Positions 9,302 through 17,837 of a stretch of 64,000 nt of DNA are shown in pieces. How positions within the stretch are numbered: position 1 is the stretch's first letter; each line of letters starts with the position of its first letter. The notes below the pieces were generated by a model. It saw only the letters and a list, made by a program, of their open reading frames with translations, did not search any database and had not been told where the DNA came from. The position numbers and the translations under genes were made by a program. Source of the DNA: Novosphingobium sp. HII-3 (lineage in GTDB: Bacteria > Pseudomonadota > Alphaproteobacteria > Sphingomonadales > Sphingomonadaceae); contig NZ_PPSM01000057.1 in NCBI RefSeq assembly GCF_002916655.1, forward strand, positions 62,001 to 126,000, in the 5' to 3' direction.

Positions 9302-9970
9302 GTGCTTGAAGGCAAGACCCGCGACTTCCTGATCAAGCACGCCGGCTACGAGCCGATCGATGCGGCCCTTTGGCAGTCCGCGCTCACGCACGGCTCCACC
9401 GGCGAGAAGCGCAATTACGAACGGCTCGAGTTCCTGGGCGATCGGGTTCTCGGCCTCTCCGTCGCCGAATGGCTGTTCCGCAACAGCGACGAGGCGGAAG
9501 GCCGCCTTTCGCAGCGGCTCAATGCCCTCGTCAGCCGTGCCACCTGCGCCATGATCGCGCGCGAGATCGGCCTCGGCCCTCACATTCGTCTGGGCAAACA
9601 GGCCCGCGATGACGGAGGAGAGGATTCCGACAACATCCTTGGCGACGTGATGGAGGCGCTGATCGGCGCCTGCTTTACCGAGCGCGGTTTCCCTGCCGCC
9701 CGGGACATGGTGCTGCGGATGTGGGAGGACACGCTTCAGGGCAAGACCGGCAAGCGCAAGCATCCCAAGTCCGCCCTTCAGGAGTGGGCCGCCGGGAATC
9801 GGCGGCGCATGCCCGAATACACGCTTGTGGACCGCTCCGGTCCAGATCACGCTGCACGCTTCACGGTCGAGGTTTCCGTCCACAACGTGGGAGCGGCACA
9901 GGCCACTGCGCATTCCAAGCAGGACGCGGAAACACGTGCAGCAGAAGAATTCATGAGGAAATTCGGATGA
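9302..9970 (+). CDS. rnc: Ribonuclease III
   Basis: Double-strand-specific endoribonuclease acting in rRNA processing and RNA turnover. The 222-residue product has the RNase III signature NYERLEFLGDRVLGLSVAEW near residue 40, with the catalytic Glu and Asp. A second acidic cluster, DNILGDVMEALIGACF, lies near residue 110, and a C-terminal double-stranded-RNA-binding domain (about residues 150-220) contains PKSALQEWA and the Ala-rich helix. The start is a GTG immediately after the lepB stop, with no gap, so translation is probably coupled. The stop overlaps the era ATG (ATGA). Length and order of domains are normal. Confidence 0.96.
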   Translation: MLEGKTRDFLIKHAGYEPIDAALWQSALTHGSTGEKRNYERLEFLGDRVLGLSVAEWLFRNSDEAEGRLSQRLNALVSRATCAMIAREIGLGPHIRLGKQARDDGGEDSDNILGDVMEALIGACFTERGFPAARDMVLRMWEDTLQGKTGKRKHPKSALQEWAAGNRRRMPEYTLVDRSGPDHAARFTVEVSVHNVGAAQATAHSKQDAETRAAEEFMRKFG

Positions 9971-10860
9971 CCCAACACTGCGGTCTCGTCGCCGTCATCG
10001 GCGCGCCCAATGCGGGCAAGTCCACGCTCGTCAACGCCCTTGTCGGCCAAAAGGTGGCGATCACCTCGGCCAAGGCGCAAACCACGCGCGCACGCCTTCT
10101 CGGCATTGCGCTTGAGGGGGACGCCCAGATCATCCTGGCGGATACCCCCGGCATCTTCGCTCCCAAGCGCCGCCTCGACCGCGCCATGGTCGCTGCGGCC
10201 TGGGAGGGCGCGCAGGAAGCCGACGCTCTCCTCCTGATCGTAGACACGGTGAAGCTGCGCCGCCACGAACTCATGCCACTGCTGGAGACGCTGAAGGACC
10301 GGCCCGAGCGCAAGGTTCTGGTGCTGAACAAGGTGGACGCCGGTGCCAAGGAGAAGCTGCTGCAACTGGCACAGGAATTCACCGCCGAAGTCACGTTCGA
10401 CGAAGTGTTCTTCGTGTCGGCGTTGACCGGCGACGGCATACCGGAACTCAAGTCCTGGCTTGCCCGGCTAATGCCGGAGGGCCCGTGGCACTATCCGGAA
10501 GATCAGGTGTCCGATGCCAGCGAGCGCCTCCTCGCCTGCGAGATCACCCGTGAGCAGCTTTACCGCCAGCTTCATGAGGAACTGCCCTACGACGCCGCCG
10601 TCCGCCCTGAAGCCTACACGCAGCGCAAGGACGGTTCGGTCGAGATCCGCCAGCAGATCGTCGTCGCGCGCGACGGCCAGCGGGCCATCGTGCTGGGAAA
10701 GCGGGGAGCCCGGATCAAGGCCATCGGCGAGGCGGCACGCAAGGAGCTGACCGAGGTGCTGGGGCAGAAGGTCCATCTTTTCCTTCACGTGAAGGTCGAA
10801 GAGAACTGGGCCGAAACCAAGGACATCTACGAAGAAATCGGCCTGGACTGGGTGAAGTAA
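9967..10860 (+). CDS. era: GTPase Era
   Basis: Essential small GTPase that binds the 3' end of 16S rRNA and assists 30S assembly. The 297-residue protein has the G1 motif GAPNAGKST (residues 12-20), G3 DTPGIF near residue 59, G4 NKVD near residue 120, and a C-terminal KH domain with GKRGARIKAIGEAARKEL near residue 240. The ATG at 9967 overlaps the rnc stop as ATGA. The frame extends far upstream, but that part is rnc in another frame. Its TAA overlaps the ATG of the next gene by one base (TAATG). In many relatives recO follows era; here a secreted hydrolase gene occupies that place. Confidence 0.97.
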   Translation: MTQHCGLVAVIGAPNAGKSTLVNALVGQKVAITSAKAQTTRARLLGIALEGDAQIILADTPGIFAPKRRLDRAMVAAAWEGAQEADALLLIVDTVKLRRHELMPLLETLKDRPERKVLVLNKVDAGAKEKLLQLAQEFTAEVTFDEVFFVSALTGDGIPELKSWLARLMPEGPWHYPEDQVSDASERLLACEITREQLYRQLHEELPYDAAVRPEAYTQRKDGSVEIRQQIVVARDGQRAIVLGKRGARIKAIGEAARKELTEVLGQKVHLFLHVKVEENWAETKDIYEEIGLDWVK

Positions 10861-11924
10861 TGAAGCGACCCCCTGCGGGCGCATGGCTCACGGCCGCCCT
10901 GCTGTGCGCCTGCGCCGTGCCTCTCACCACTGCTGCCGCCGCAGAGAAGCCGGTTGCGGCTGCTGAAAACCTGGCCGGGCAACGCTACGTTGCCATCGGG
11001 TCGTCCTTTGCAGCGGGCCCGCAACTGCCGCCGGCGAAGCCCAGCTGGCCGGCACGCTGCGGGCAGAGCTTCAGCAATTACCCCACCCTCCTCGCCGCGC
11101 GTTTCGGCATGGAACTGATCGACCGCTCGTGCTCCGGCGCGACGACGGATCACGTCCTTGGCCCCTGGGCCGAGGTCCCGCCTCAGATCAACAGCGTCAC
11201 GCGGGAGACGCGGCTGGTCACGATCACCATCGGCGGCAATGACCTGTCGTATATCGGCAATCTCTTTTCCGCGACCTGCGCCTTCAACGCCCGGGTCATC
11301 GCCACGCAGGGCTCCAACGGTCGGGCCTGCGGACCAGTATACGTGCCAAGCGAAGCAGACTACGTTCGTGACGAGGCGCAGCTGAACGAGATCGCGCGGC
11401 GGATCAGAACCACCGCTCCGCAGGCCCGCATCGTCTTCGTCCAGTATCTCACCCCGCTTCCGGCCCCCGGCAAGCTGTGTGCCGTGACGCCGGTGAATGA
11501 AGCGGACGCCGCTATCGTGCGTGAAATTGGACGGCGACTGTCCGAGATCACCGCCCGCGTGGCGCAGGCTCATGGTGCAATGCTGGCCAGGATGGACGTC
11601 GCGTCGGCGTCGCACACACCGTGCGATGAGGAACCGTGGATGATCGGCTCACCGGAAGGCTACGATGGGCGTCAGGGACTACAGTGGCACCTGAACCGGG
11701 CGGGCATGGAAGCCACCGCCGAAAGCGTGGCGACCCTCCTGATCGAGAGCGGCGTGCGGCCGGTGAAGACACCAAAACCGGCTGAAGCGACACCCGCAGG
11801 CACGCCGGTGCCGCTCCGTCTGGTGCCAAAGCCCCTGCCCGCCCCCACAATCTCGGTGCCGCCGCCGGTCGGCAAGCCCAACCGGACGCCGACCCCGCAA
11901 CCGGCGAACGGCAAGCGCAGCTGA
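10860..11924 (+). CDS. Secreted SGNH-family hydrolase (SEST-like esterase/lipase)
   Basis: A 354-residue exported hydrolase of the GDSL/SGNH superfamily. It has a signal peptide (MKRPPAGAWLTAALL...) with likely cleavage after an Ala-rich AAAA near residue 28. The SGNH blocks are: block I YVAIGSSFAAG (nucleophile Ser, with GSS in place of GDS), block II in SCSGATTDHVLG, block III TITIGGNDLSY, and block V LQWHLNRAGM supplying the His. Paired Cys residues suggest disulfides, as in Streptomyces SEST-type esterases. Residues ~295-354 form a Pro/Thr-rich tail, probably unstructured. Its start overlaps the era stop (TAATG), so it is the last gene of the lepB operon. The substrate (lipid, acetylated glycan or other ester) cannot be told. 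Confidence 0.85.
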   Translation: MKRPPAGAWLTAALLCACAVPLTTAAAAEKPVAAAENLAGQRYVAIGSSFAAGPQLPPAKPSWPARCGQSFSNYPTLLAARFGMELIDRSCSGATTDHVLGPWAEVPPQINSVTRETRLVTITIGGNDLSYIGNLFSATCAFNARVIATQGSNGRACGPVYVPSEADYVRDEAQLNEIARRIRTTAPQARIVFVQYLTPLPAPGKLCAVTPVNEADAAIVREIGRRLSEITARVAQAHGAMLARMDVASASHTPCDEEPWMIGSPEGYDGRQGLQWHLNRAGMEATAESVATLLIESGVRPVKTPKPAEATPAGTPVPLRLVPKPLPAPTISVPPPVGKPNRTPTPQPANGKRS

Positions 11925-11930
11925 GAAGCC

Positions 11931-11948
11931 CCCCGGCCGCGACCGGGG
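11931..11948. terminator. GC hairpin between convergent genes
   Basis: CCCCGG (11931-11936) and CCGGGG (11943-11948) form a 6-bp stem with a 6-base loop between the SGNH hydrolase stop and the stop of the convergent small HTH gene. There is no clear T-run on either strand, so it is only terminator-like. Confidence 0.3.
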
Positions 11949-11955
11949 ATGCCTC

Positions 11956-12135
11956 TTATCGTGCCTTCGAGATGGTCATCCCATGCTGGCGCGCCGCATC
12001 CTTGGTGGATTCCTCGGTGCGGTTGAGCGCCTTGGCGATCTCCTTCAGGCCCTTTCCCTTTCCGGCGAGGGCCTGAAGCTTCTGCAGCTCTTCCGGCTTC
12101 CACGGCTGCTTGTGCTTGGCAACCTTATCGCTCAT
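11956..12135 (-). CDS. 59-residue Lys-rich putative HTH (SANT/Myb-like) protein
   Basis: A small basic protein, MSDKVAKHKQPWKPEELQKL at its start and ending ARQHGMTISKAR. The pattern W-x-PEELQKL, a Gly-rich turn, LKEIAKALNRT and a third helix ending in an Arg/His resembles compact SANT/Myb-like or sigma-70-region-4-like helix-turn-helix domains, in which W starts helix 1 and the last helix contacts DNA. Its ATG overlaps the topA stop (ATGA), so it should be translated together with topoisomerase I. That coupling suggests a role on DNA. I do not recognise a named family; DNA binding is inferred from the pattern. At 59 residues it is easily missed by annotation cut-offs. Confidence 0.7.
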   Translation of the reverse strand: MSDKVAKHKQPWKPEELQKLQALAGKGKGLKEIAKALNRTEESTKDAARQHGMTISKAR

Positions 12136-14726
12136 TCTGCAGCCTCCTTGGTCTTCCTGGCAGGCGCCTTCCTGGCAGGCGCCTTCGTTGCCCCCTCCTT
12201 CTTGGCAGGGGCCTTCTTGGCGGGTGCCTTCTTGGCCGCAGCCTTCTTCGGCGCCGCCTTCTTCTTGCCCTTCGCAGGCCCCTTCGCCGCCTTTTCGTCG
12301 ATCAGGGTGATGGCCTGCTCCACGGTGAGGTCCTCTGGCTTCTGGTCGCGCGGGAGCGTGGCGTTGGTCGTGCCATCCGTGACGTAGGGGCCGTAACGCC
12401 CCGCAAGCACCTTGATCTCGCCACCGGTGGTCGGATGAGCGCCAAGTTCCTTGATCGGCTCGGCCTTGGTCCGCGAAGCGGCGCCGCCCCGGTTGGCGGC
12501 GTCGGCCAGCAGAGAAACGGCCGCGTTCATGCCGGTGTCAAAGACTTCAGCGGTACTGCGCAGACGCGCGTACTTGCCGTCATGTGCCAGGTACGGACCG
12601 TAGCGGCCGATACTGGCGGTGATGTCCTTCCCGCTTTCAGGGTGCTGGCCGATGGTGCGCGGAAGGCTGAGCAGTTTTATTGCCCAGTCCAGCGTCAGCT
12701 CGTCGATGTCCTTGGGAATGCTTGCGCGCTTCGCTTCCTTCCCTTCACCCAACTGGATGTATGGCCCGAAGCGGCCCGAGCGACGCACGATATCCTCCCC
12801 GGTCTCCGGGTCCTTGCCCAGCGCTTCGTCCTCGCCCGCATCGGCAGTGCCGCCGGGCTGCGCGAACTTCCGGGTGTACTTGCACTCGGGATAATTGGAA
12901 CAGGCGACGAAGGCGCCGTAGCGTCCGCCGCGCAGGGCAAGCCGCCCGTCGCCGCACTTGGGGCAGAGGCGCGGATCGCTGCCGTCATCCTTGGGCGGAA
13001 AAAGGTAGTCGGACAGGAACTCGTCCAGCGCCTCGGTCACCTCCGAAGGCTTCTTCTCCATGACCTCGTCGGACTTCGGCTTGAAGTCGCGCCAAAAGGC
13101 TTCGAGCAGGGCCTTCCATTCCTGGCGGCCGCCGGAAACGTCGTCGAGTTCATCCTCCATCCCGGCGGTGAACTCATAGGCCACGTAGCGCGGGAAGAAG
13201 CGCTCGAGGAACGATGTCAGGAGACGGCCCGATTCCTCAGCAAAGAAACGGTTCTTTTCCGTCCGGACGTAATTGCGGTCCTTGATGACCTGGATCGTGG
13301 CCGCGTACGTCGAAGGACGACCGATGCCGAGTTCCTCAAGCCGCTTCACCAGGCTCGCTTCGGAGTAGCGCGGCGGGGGCTGCGTGAAATGCTGCTCGGC
13401 GCTGACGTCCTTCTTAGCCGGCATGTCGCCTGCCTGCATGAACGGAAGAAGACCGCTCTCGTCGTCCTCGGTCTTGTTGTCCTGCCCTTCCTCGTAGACC
13501 GCCAGGAAGCCCGGGAACTTCACGACCTGCCCGGTCGCGCGCAGTTCGTTGCGGCCAGTGCCATCGCGCAGGGTGATGGTCGTGCGTTCCAGCGCGGCCG
13601 AGGCCATCTGGCTGGCCATCGCACGCTTGAAGATCAGATCGTAGAGACGCGCCTCGTCGCCGGAGCCATGGCGCTCCTTTGTGAAGTCCGTGGGGCGGAT
13701 CGCTTCGTGCGCTTCCTGCGCGTTCTTCGCCTTGGTTGCATAGTGGCGGGGCTGTTCCGGCAGGTAGTGGCCGGAGAAGCGCTCCGAAATTGCGGATCGG
13801 CAGGCCGAGATCGCGCTCGGGTCCATCTGCACGCCGTCCGTACGCATGTAAGTGATGGCGCCGGCCTCATAAAGCGTCTGCGCCACGCGCATGGTCTGGC
13901 TGGCAGAAAAGCCGAGCTTGCGCGCGGCCTCCTGCTGCAGGGTCGATGTCGTGAAAGGCGGCTGCGGATTGCGCCGATGGGGCTTCGTCTCGACCCCCTC
14001 GACCTTGAAGGCGCCCTGCTCGACGGCGGCCTTCGCGCGCATGGCGGTGCCTTCGTCGCCAAGGCTCAGGCGGTCGAGCTTCTGGCCATCGAACGTGACC
14101 AGCTTGGCCGTGAAGTCGGTTCCGTCATGCGCCATGAGCGCCGCGACGGACCAGTATTCCTGTGGCCTGAACGCCTCGATCTCACGCTCGCGGTCGACGA
14201 TCAGCCGCAAGGCGACGGACTGGACGCGGCCGGCAGACTTCGCCCCCGGCAGCTTGCGCCACAGCACCGGCGAAAGCGTGAAGCCGAAGAGGTAGTCGAG
14301 AGCGCGGCGGGCGAGATAGGCGTCGATCAGGTCCTGATCCAGCTCGCGCGGCTGGGTCATCGCCTTCGTTACGGTGTCCTTGGTGATGGCGTTGAAGGTG
14401 ACGCGCTGCACGTCCTTGGGCAGCGCCTTGCGCTTCGCCAGCAATTCACGCACATGCCACGAGATCGCCTCCCCTTCGCGATCAGGGTCAGTTGCGAGGA
14501 TCAGCCGGTCGGCACCCTTGGCGGCGTCCGTGATCGCCTTAACCTGGCGCTGCTTGTCGCCATAGAGCTCCCAGTCCATCTCGAAGCCCTCGTCCGGGCG
14601 AACCGATCCATCCTTGGGAGGAAGGTCGCGGACGTGGCCGTAGCTGGCGAGGACCTTGTAGTCCTTGCCCAGGTACTTCTCGATGGTTTTCGCCTTGGCC
14701 GGCGATTCTACAATGACAAGCTGCAT
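12132..14726 (-). CDS. topA: DNA topoisomerase I
   Basis: Type IA topoisomerase that relaxes negative supercoils. The 864-residue protein has the TOPRIM domain (MQLVIVESPAKAKTIEKYLG; acidic motif ATDPDREGEAISWH near residue 115) and the active-site Tyr in GAITYMRTDGVQMD near residue 320. A C4 zinc ribbon (CPKCGDGRLAL ... CSNYPECKYTRKF) lies near residue 590. At least three C-terminal topoisomerase repeats of the type GRFGPYIQLG / GRYGPYLAHD / GRYGPYVTDG follow. It ends in a ~50-residue Lys/Ala/Pro-rich tail made of APAKKAPAKK-like repeats, common in Sphingomonadales TopA and likely to bind DNA nonspecifically. The start is the ATG at 14726. A small HTH gene overlaps its stop. dprA and plsY lie upstream on the same strand, 193 bases away. 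Confidence 0.96.
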   Translation of the reverse strand: MQLVIVESPAKAKTIEKYLGKDYKVLASYGHVRDLPPKDGSVRPDEGFEMDWELYGDKQRQVKAITDAAKGADRLILATDPDREGEAISWHVRELLAKRKALPKDVQRVTFNAITKDTVTKAMTQPRELDQDLIDAYLARRALDYLFGFTLSPVLWRKLPGAKSAGRVQSVALRLIVDREREIEAFRPQEYWSVAALMAHDGTDFTAKLVTFDGQKLDRLSLGDEGTAMRAKAAVEQGAFKVEGVETKPHRRNPQPPFTTSTLQQEAARKLGFSASQTMRVAQTLYEAGAITYMRTDGVQMDPSAISACRSAISERFSGHYLPEQPRHYATKAKNAQEAHEAIRPTDFTKERHGSGDEARLYDLIFKRAMASQMASAALERTTITLRDGTGRNELRATGQVVKFPGFLAVYEEGQDNKTEDDESGLLPFMQAGDMPAKKDVSAEQHFTQPPPRYSEASLVKRLEELGIGRPSTYAATIQVIKDRNYVRTEKNRFFAEESGRLLTSFLERFFPRYVAYEFTAGMEDELDDVSGGRQEWKALLEAFWRDFKPKSDEVMEKKPSEVTEALDEFLSDYLFPPKDDGSDPRLCPKCGDGRLALRGGRYGAFVACSNYPECKYTRKFAQPGGTADAGEDEALGKDPETGEDIVRRSGRFGPYIQLGEGKEAKRASIPKDIDELTLDWAIKLLSLPRTIGQHPESGKDITASIGRYGPYLAHDGKYARLRSTAEVFDTGMNAAVSLLADAANRGGAASRTKAEPIKELGAHPTTGGEIKVLAGRYGPYVTDGTTNATLPRDQKPEDLTVEQAITLIDEKAAKGPAKGKKKAAPKKAAAKKAPAKKAPAKKEGATKAPARKAPARKTKEAAE

Positions 14727-14919
14727 TCTCTGATCCGGTCTGCCCCTCGCGTGCGCGCACGCATACATACACGTACAAGGTGGGTTGCGTCCGACGCTGC
14801 CGTCAAGCCCTGCCGCGGCGCTCCCTTGCCGCATTAGGATGACGGGATAAAGCGGCATATCGCAGCAGCCCTCCTGTCCCACCCTGCGCGCCACATCCCG
14901 ACGGCGTGGCAGGCCGGGC

Positions 14920-16029
14920 TCAAGCCAGGCTGACGCGGCCTCCGGCGTGGCGTGCGAGCCGCCCGTCCAGTTCCAGTTCAACCAGCGCAAGCTGAACCGC
15001 CGCCGCTGCAGCGCCCGACTGGCGGATCAACTCATCAACCCCGACGGGTGTCGTGGTGAGAAGGGAGAGGACCTCCTCTCCCGGCACGGCAAAGCTCTCG
15101 ACCGCCGTGTCTGCCGCACCGTCTCCCTCCCTCTCCGCACCGTCGCTGCGAGCCGTCCCTGCGGACGCGTCGAGAAGTTCGAGGACGTCTGCGGCATCCT
15201 GCACCAGGGTCGCGCCTTCGCGGATCAGATGGTTGCAGCCATGCGACCGGGGGTCGAGCGGCGATCCCGGAATTGCCATGACATGGCGCCCCATGTCGTT
15301 GGCGAGTCGCGCCGTGATGAGTGAGCCGGACTTCGGAGCCGCCTCCACGACGACTGTTCCTAGACTGAGCCCGGCGATGATGCGGTTTCGTGCGGGGAAG
15401 TGCCGTGCCAGCGGCTCCGCCCCCAGTGGCTGCTCCGCAAGAAGCAGTCCACGCGTGGCGACCTCTTCCTGAAGCGCGGCGTGCTGAGGCGGATAGGCGA
15501 TGTCTATGCCGCTGGCGATGACACCCACTGTACAACCCGCCGTGAGGGCGCCCTGATGGGCGGCGCCGTCGATCCCCCTTGCCAGGCCGGAAACGACCGT
15601 CCAGCCTTCGCCCGCCAGATCGTGCGCGATTTCCCGCGCCAGCCTCATCGCCGCAGCGGAGGCATTGCGCGCGCCGACCATGGCGACGCAGGGCCTGGCA
15701 AGCACCGACAGATCACCGCGGTAGGTGAGGATGGGTGGCGAACCGGGGCTCTGATCGAGCAGGAACGGGTATTCGGGCGAATCGTGGAAGAGATACCGCA
15801 CTCCGGCCTTGCGGGCGCTGGCGATCTCTTTCTGGATCGAACGCTCGTCCGCCAGCACGCAGGCGCGGCTCGCCCGGTCGGGGAGCTCCGGCAGGGTCGC
15901 GACAGCATCGAGAGCGCTGCCGAAGCGGGCCAGCAGGTGCCGGTAGGTGATCGGTCCGAGGTTGGACGAACGCAGAAGCCGGATCCGGGCGAAGGCCTCT
16001 TCCTGGGAAAGCCCGCCCGCTGCGCTCAC
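14920..16029 (-). CDS. dprA: DNA-processing protein DprA
   Basis: Binds incoming single-stranded DNA and loads RecA during natural transformation; also widespread in non-competent species. The 369-residue product has an N-terminal SAM-like helical region, then the DprA/Smf Rossmann fold with [17 protein letters not shown] near residue 115, [18 protein letters not shown] near residue 145, [12 protein letters not shown] near residue 210 and [10 protein letters not shown] near residue 235. A C-terminal winged-helix-like segment (VDELIRQSG...) closes it. The start is a GTG at 16029 whose GTGA overlaps the plsY stop, implying coupling. The linker around residues 290-315 is low-complexity (Asp/Gly/Ala-rich). 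No other competence gene is visible in the window. Confidence 0.94.
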   Translation of the reverse strand: MSAAGGLSQEEAFARIRLLRSSNLGPITYRHLLARFGSALDAVATLPELPDRASRACVLADERSIQKEIASARKAGVRYLFHDSPEYPFLLDQSPGSPPILTYRGDLSVLARPCVAMVGARNASAAAMRLAREIAHDLAGEGWTVVSGLARGIDGAAHQGALTAGCTVGVIASGIDIAYPPQHAALQEEVATRGLLLAEQPLGAEPLARHFPARNRIIAGLSLGTVVVEAAPKSGSLITARLANDMGRHVMAIPGSPLDPRSHGCNHLIREGATLVQDAADVLELLDASAGTARSDGAEREGDGAADTAVESFAVPGEEVLSLLTTTPVGVDELIRQSGAAAAAVQLALVELELDGRLARHAGGRVSLA

Positions 16030-16622
16030 TTGGCGCTGCCGGTCTTGCTGCCGCCGATACGGGGTTCGGTTCCGGCGCGCAGCCGGGTGATGTTCTCCCG
16101 ATGCTGGAACAACACGAGGGCCGCAATGACGGCAAGGACGAGCCCGGCTTCAGGCCGACCGAAGCCATAGGCGGCGAGCGGCGCGACGACAGCCGCCGTC
16201 ATCCCTGCGACCGACGATATGCGCACGAGAGCCAGCAGGCTCAGCCATGTGACGGCATAGGCCAATCCCACGGGCCATGCGAGGCCGAAGGCAACACCGG
16301 CCGTGGTCGCGACGCCCTTGCCGCCCTTGAAGCCGAGCCAGACCGGGAAGCAGTGGCCGAGGAACGCCCCAAGCGCGGCGAGCGCGGCCGCTTCAGGCCA
16401 GAATTGCGCCGCGACCAGCACGGCCGCAAAGCCCTTGAGCAGGTCCAGCAGAAGGGTTGTGGCCGCAAGACCCTTGCGGCCCGTGCGTAGCACGTTCGTC
16501 GCGCCAATGTTGCCGGAGCCGATCGAACGCAGGTCGCCCGCGCCGGTCATCCGGGTGAGTATGAGGCCGAACGGCACGGAGCCGAAAAGGTAGCCAAGTC
16601 CAAGTGAGAGAATCCACGCCAT
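16026..16622 (-). CDS. plsY: Glycerol-3-phosphate acyltransferase PlsY
   Basis: Integral membrane enzyme that transfers an acyl group from acyl-phosphate to glycerol 3-phosphate, the first step of phospholipid synthesis with PlsX. The 198-residue chain has five predicted transmembrane segments and the three PlsY loops: [13 protein letters not shown] followed by [19 protein letters not shown] (residues ~30-50), [20 protein letters not shown] near residue 90-110, and the third loop near HRENITRL at residues 172-180. It is divergent from murI (about 110 bases between starts) and coupled to dprA by a four-base overlap. Length and motifs are as expected. Confidence 0.95.
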   Translation of the reverse strand: MAWILSLGLGYLFGSVPFGLILTRMTGAGDLRSIGSGNIGATNVLRTGRKGLAATTLLLDLLKGFAAVLVAAQFWPEAAALAALGAFLGHCFPVWLGFKGGKGVATTAGVAFGLAWPVGLAYAVTWLSLLALVRISSVAGMTAAVVAPLAAYGFGRPEAGLVLAVIAALVLFQHRENITRLRAGTEPRIGGSKTGSAK

Positions 16623-16731
16623 GCAGCGGCCTTAGCGTTCTATCGGGCTTTGCAGAAGACGGCTTGCTGCATTCGTCGTTGCCGGGATGGCTCTCGGGCG
16701 GTTAACAGATGTCAAGGTCCAGGGATTGAAG

Positions 16732-17580
16732 ATGGCATCCGATATCACGAGCGCGCCCGAAATGGCCGCTACAATGCCGGCGCGGGTCGATCCGGCCTCG
16801 CCGATACTGCTGTTCGACTCGGGCGTTGGCGGGCTCACGGTTCTACAGGAAGTCCGCAAGGTGCTGCCTGATGCGCCGGTGATCTATGCCGCCGATACCG
16901 CTGGCCTGCCTTATGGCACGAAGACGGAGGCCCAGATTGCCGCGCGGGTGGCGGGGCTCCTTGGCCGTATGACCGAACGGTTCCGGCCCCGACTGGTCTG
17001 CATCGCGTGCAACACGGCATCGACCATCGCCCTCGGCATGGTGCGCGACGTTTTGGAAGTGCCGATCGTGGGCACGGTGCCTGCGATCAAGCCCGCAGCC
17101 ATGATGACCAAAACAGGCGTGATCGGGCTGTTGGGGACACAGGCCACGATCCGGCAGGCCTATGTCGACCGTCTCGAGCACGAATTCGCCGCCGACCGGC
17201 GATTGCTGCGCCACGGGGCTCCCGGCCTCGTCGAGGCGGCCGAGGCCAAGCTGCGCGGTGAACGCGTCGATCCGGCGCTCATACGGCACGCAGCGGAGGC
17301 CTTGCGGTCGCAGCCGGGCGGAGATCGGATCGATACCGTCGTGCTCGCCTGCACGCATTTCCCCCTCGTCGAGGATGAACTTGCGGAAGCCTTCGGGCCG
17401 GGCGTGACGTTCGTCCACGGAGCGGCCGGCATCGCGCGGCAGGTGGCTCGTCTCACAGCAGGTCAGGAGTACGCGCGTTCATCGGCCGACCTGGCCCTGT
17501 TCACGGGATTGGGCAACCTGCCCTCATCCTACGCGGCACGGTTGCCAGCCTATGGCCTGACCCGGATGGAACGGTTCTGA
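16732..17580 (+). CDS. murI: Glutamate racemase
   Basis: Makes D-glutamate for peptidoglycan. The 282-residue protein has the catalytic Asp in LLFDSGVGGLTVL, the two catalytic Cys in VCIACNTAS and VVLACTHFPL, and the glycine-rich segments of the Asp/Glu racemase fold (GVIGLLGTQATI). Several in-frame starts exist. I choose the ATG at 16732 because AGGGA lies six bases before it. ATGs at 16687 and 16762 are alternatives, and the first ~20 residues are not conserved in the family. It is divergent from plsY. The next gene, hemA, is 257 bases downstream and has its own regulatory region. Confidence 0.93.
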   Translation: MASDITSAPEMAATMPARVDPASPILLFDSGVGGLTVLQEVRKVLPDAPVIYAADTAGLPYGTKTEAQIAARVAGLLGRMTERFRPRLVCIACNTASTIALGMVRDVLEVPIVGTVPAIKPAAMMTKTGVIGLLGTQATIRQAYVDRLEHEFAADRRLLRHGAPGLVEAAEAKLRGERVDPALIRHAAEALRSQPGGDRIDTVVLACTHFPLVEDELAEAFGPGVTFVHGAAGIARQVARLTAGQEYARSSADLALFTGLGNLPSSYAARLPAYGLTRMERF

Positions 17581-17606
17581 AGCGCCCGGCGTTCTCCCGG
17601 CGGTAA

Positions 17607-17620
17607 TTGATGACGATCAA
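17607..17620. promoter_or_regulatory. Perfect FNR/FnrL-type box upstream of hemA
   Basis: TTGAT-GACG-ATCAA matches the FNR/FixK/FnrL consensus TTGAT-N4-ATCAA at every defined position, and the flanking A and T extend the symmetry to ATTGAT/ATCAAT. It lies 27 bases after the murI stop and about 220 bases before the hemA start. FnrL boxes control hemA in purple alphaproteobacteria such as Rhodobacter, so oxygen-dependent control of heme synthesis is the natural inference. Confidence 0.7.
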
Positions 17621-17672
17621 TGCAGAACCCGCCGCAGCGTCGCAATTGCGCCCATGGCCCCGGGACGTGCTC

Positions 17673-17692
17673 GCGGAAAACCCGTTTTCCGC
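17673..17692. promoter_or_regulatory. 20-bp inverted repeat in the hemA upstream region
   Basis: GCGGAAAACCCGTTTTCCGC has 9-base perfect arms around CC. A third half-site, CGTTTTCCG, follows at about 17698-17706. It could be an operator for a dimeric regulator or a transcript hairpin after murI, but there is no T-run directly after the stem, which argues against a standard terminator. Confidence 0.4.
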
Positions 17693-17837
17693 AGGCACGT
17701 TTTCCGATTAGCGTAGGCTCATAAGCAACTGGCAATAGGAACGCCGATACGGTATTGGCCACCGCAAAAGCGGTCCGGGCAACGGATGCGGCGCTGAGGA
17801 CAGGCGGCAGGGCAGCCAAGGCAGGACAAGTCGACAC

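Noticed and set aside
12132..12290. Repetitive GCC/CTT-rich stretch that could be taken for a DNA repeat element
   Set aside because: It encodes the Lys/Ala/Pro-rich C-terminal tail of topoisomerase I; the repeats are codon-level and part of the protein.
12435..14837. 800-codon plus-strand open frame
   Set aside because: It is antisense to topA, whose TOPRIM, active-site Tyr and zinc motifs are unmistakable; the antisense product has no recognisable pattern.
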